The notes under the pieces were generated by a model. It ran no database searches, was not told the origin of the DNA, and saw nothing but the letters and a program-made list of their open reading frames with translations. A DNA stretch of 35,169 nucleotides from Legionellales bacterium. Lineage in GTDB: Bacteria; Pseudomonadota; Gammaproteobacteria; Legionellales; Legionellaceae. Location of the stretch: NCBI GenBank assembly GCA_027449905.1, contig DAIDKT010000109.1:1-35169 (forward strand), in the 5' to 3' direction. Positions 35,108 to 35,169 of this stretch are shown piece after piece; the stretch's first letter is position 1; the number at the start of each line of letters is the position of its first letter. The position numbers were made by a program, and so were the translations under genes.

Positions 35108-35169
35108 ATGTCTAAGTACAAGCCGATATTGTCAAAAAATCCAAGGATGGCTTCTGTAAAGTCAGAAAA
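35108..35169 (+). CDS. Possible start of an ORF, cut by the window edge
   Basis: ATG 35108 opens a frame (MSKYKPILSKNPRMASVKSE) that runs to the last base. No ribosome site precedes it and only 20 codons are visible, so it may be chance. Confidence 0.25.
   Translation, partial: MSKYKPILSKNPRMASVKSE

Overview
The window looks like a piece of a chromosome from an AT-rich gammaproteobacterium. The order ygfZ-sdhE-ygfX-ruvB-ybgC-tolQRAB and the block yceD-rpmF-plsX-fabD-fabG-acpP-fabF-mltG-tmk-holB-tatD are gammaproteobacterial. Several features together suggest a host-associated member of the Legionellales (Legionella/Coxiella/Berkiella-like): a CioAB-type bd oxidase, a class I PHA synthase, a POT-like and a phagosomal-type MFS carrier, and a predicted eukaryote-type cysteine protease with a membrane tail. 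That placement is an inference from gene content; there is no rRNA gene to confirm it.

Layout. Positions 1-2065 hold a large repeat-containing protein gene whose 5' part is in a different frame (apparent frameshift near 90-118). Positions 2549-4885 encode a bd-type quinol oxidase (two subunits). On the minus strand, 4871-9071 carry a predicted clan CE (Ulp1/C48-like) cysteine protease, a POT-like transporter and YgfZ. From 9176 to 14578 follow sdhE, ygfX, ruvB, ybgC and tolQRAB, without ruvC/ruvA upstream or pal/cpoB downstream. Then come phaC, rnhA-dnaQ, an L,D-transpeptidase, and on the minus strand erpA and mnmA. Positions 20742-30709 form a dense run for ribosomal protein L32, phospholipid/fatty-acid synthesis, septal murein processing (mltG), dTMP kinase, the DNA polymerase III delta' subunit, a TatD nuclease and AnmK. 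The right end holds an M15 peptidase (minus), an MFS carrier, MltA, an unrecognised 137-residue protein and a possible partial ORF.

Between genes lie three families of short non-coding repeats. Family A (2169-2334, 18790-18955, 33064-33222) has terminal inverted repeats beginning TAGGGTGTGTTGACAATTCA; two copies are 166 bp. Family B (18017-18160, 20475-20618) has 18-bp termini CTTTGTACACGACAAAAA; both copies are exactly 144 bp and are flanked by 9-bp direct repeats, perfect in one copy and 8/9 in the other, which is good evidence for transposition as MITE-like elements. Family C (24221-24306) is one long hairpin of a widespread REP type.

Functional themes are cell-envelope maintenance (Tol system, MltG, MltA, L,D-transpeptidase, M15 peptidase, AnmK recycling), lipid and storage-polymer synthesis, DNA replication/repair (RuvB, RNase HI, epsilon, delta') and iron-sulfur/respiration support (SdhE, YgfZ, ErpA, bd oxidase). 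The best candidates for undescribed biology are the predicted protease at 4871-6535, the repeat protein at the left edge and the MITE families. I saw no CRISPR array, tRNA, rRNA, prophage, transposase gene or recognisable defence system.
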